From: Syntrophomonas sp. UBA1368
GTDB taxonomy: Bacteria; Bacillota; Syntrophomonadia; Syntrophomonadales; Syntrophomonadaceae
Length of the DNA stretch: 5,247 nt
NCBI GenBank assembly: GCA_002305965.1
Contig: DBRM01000051.1
Coordinates: 13,635-18,881 of the forward strand
Direction: 5' to 3'
Made by a program: the position numbers and the translations under genes
The notes under the pieces: model-generated
Databases searched by the model: none
The model's input: only the letters and a program-made list of their open reading frames with translations
Told to the model about the DNA's origin: nothing
Shown here: piece after piece, positions 4,628-5,247 of the stretch
How the letters are laid out: each line of letters starts with the position of its first letter
How positions within the stretch are numbered: position 1 is the stretch's first letter

Positions 4628-5247
4628 GTGTATCCGACTTTATTCGAAGTAGGCCCAATAACTGTAAATTCATGGGGTTTAATGCTGGCCATCGCTGTAA
4701 TTATTTCCATTTTTGGTGTCGGTCGGCTTTTTGAGCGGGAAGGGTATGATAAAGAAATCGTTTTAGATATGGTGTTGATCATGGTTATAGCAGGAATCTT
4801 TGGTTCGCGCCTGGCATATGTATTGATTTACCAGTGGCAGGAATTCTGGCATAATCCTGCTATTCTATTTGCCCTGCAGGATGGCGGCATAGCCGGGTTG
4901 GTATGGTATGGCGCACTGATCGGCGGTTTCTTATCGTTTATTATTTATATCCGCATAAAAAAGCTCGACGCCTGGCGCTTGCTTGACATGTTTGCTCCTT
5001 ATGTGGCTTTCAGCTATGCCTTGGTGAGAATTGGTTGTTTTTTGGCCGGCTGTTGTTATGGAGAGGCTACATCATGCAGCCTGGGTGTGGTATTCCCCAA
5101 TGTTGATTCATTGCCCCGCCACCCCACGCAGCTTTATAGCTCATTGATCAATTTTATTTTATTTGCTTTCTTGTTATGGTATTTCCCGCGGAGGAAATTT
5201 GCCGGAGAAGTATTTGCTTTATATATCGGCGGTTATGCAGTATATCG
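4628..5247 (+). CDS. lgt: Prolipoprotein diacylglyceryl transferase-like protein (3' partial, variant active site)
   Basis: Lgt is a polytopic membrane enzyme that moves diacylglyceryl from phosphatidylglycerol to the lipobox cysteine of prelipoproteins. The frame is open from GTG to the right edge, giving 206 complete codons; the last helices and the stop lie outside. Family features include FEVGPITVNSWGLML (6-20), FGSRLAYVL (58-66), DGGIAGLVWYGALIGG (85-100), LLDMFAPYVAF (118-128), RIGCFLAGCCYG (134-145) and LPRHPTQLY (162-170). Hydrophobic stretches near 18-34, 45-67, 91-108, 121-140 and 172-186 fit membrane helices. Compared with E. coli Lgt, the HGG histidine (H103) is Tyr (WYGAL). The GRxGNF segment keeps the Arg, but Asn is replaced by Cys and a CCYG motif follows. 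I recall such CCYG variants in Lgt-like proteins of anaerobes; whether they are true transferases I cannot say. Homology is secure and activity is likely but unproven. Confidence 0.85.
   Translation, partial: MYPTLFEVGPITVNSWGLMLAIAVIISIFGVGRLFEREGYDKEIVLDMVLIMVIAGIFGSRLAYVLIYQWQEFWHNPAILFALQDGGIAGLVWYGALIGGFLSFIIYIRIKKLDAWRLLDMFAPYVAFSYALVRIGCFLAGCCYGEATSCSLGVVFPNVDSLPRHPTQLYSSLINFILFAFLLWYFPRRKFAGEVFALYIGGYAVY

Noticed and set aside
4461..4782. Minus-strand frames across the tsaD-lgt gap (4461-4673 and 4585-4782)
   Set aside because: They run through the DnaA boxes and the conserved start of the lgt-like gene, with no domain and no good start context.

Overview
The window looks like a chromosomal segment of a Gram-positive, probably endospore-forming anaerobic Firmicute (class Clostridia or a relative). 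This is inferred from the gene order, strong AGGAGG-type ribosome binding sites, frequent GTG/TTG starts, a SleL/YaaH-like glycoside hydrolase, and an Lgt-like protein of a type I associate with anaerobes. I cannot name a genus. All genes are on the + strand.

Layout. Bases 1-873 hold the 3' part of a family 18 glycoside hydrolase related to spore-cortex or peptidoglycan hydrolases; its 5' end lies outside the window. A compact intrinsic terminator (922-943) closes that unit. After a 185-base gap with a second small hairpin comes a tight gene run: a family 4 (iron-sulfur) uracil-DNA glycosylase (1059-1793), tsaE (1818-2288), tsaB (2276-2986), rimI (2988-3440) and tsaD (3465-4472). Spacings are 24 nt, a 13-nt overlap, 1 nt and 24 nt, which indicates one operon. 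The 155-base gap that follows carries three perfect DnaA boxes, one near-perfect box and a 12-bp palindrome. It precedes an Lgt-like membrane protein that starts with GTG at 4628 and runs off the right edge.

How the genes work together. TsaB, TsaD and TsaE form the bacterial machinery that transfers threonylcarbamoyl from threonylcarbamoyl-AMP to A37 of ANN-decoding tRNAs (t6A). TsaC/YwlC, which makes the intermediate, is not in the window. RimI is an N-terminal protein acetyltransferase commonly encoded with tsaB and tsaD. The uracil-DNA glycosylase at the head of the operon is a base-excision repair enzyme. It carries an unusual N-terminal tail that begins with a sliding-clamp-binding-like QPGLF peptide.

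The gene content is mostly ordinary housekeeping. I did not find a clear novel system. The items most worth a second look are the DnaA-box cluster, the clamp-motif tail on the glycosylase, and the non-canonical active-site residues of the Lgt-like protein.
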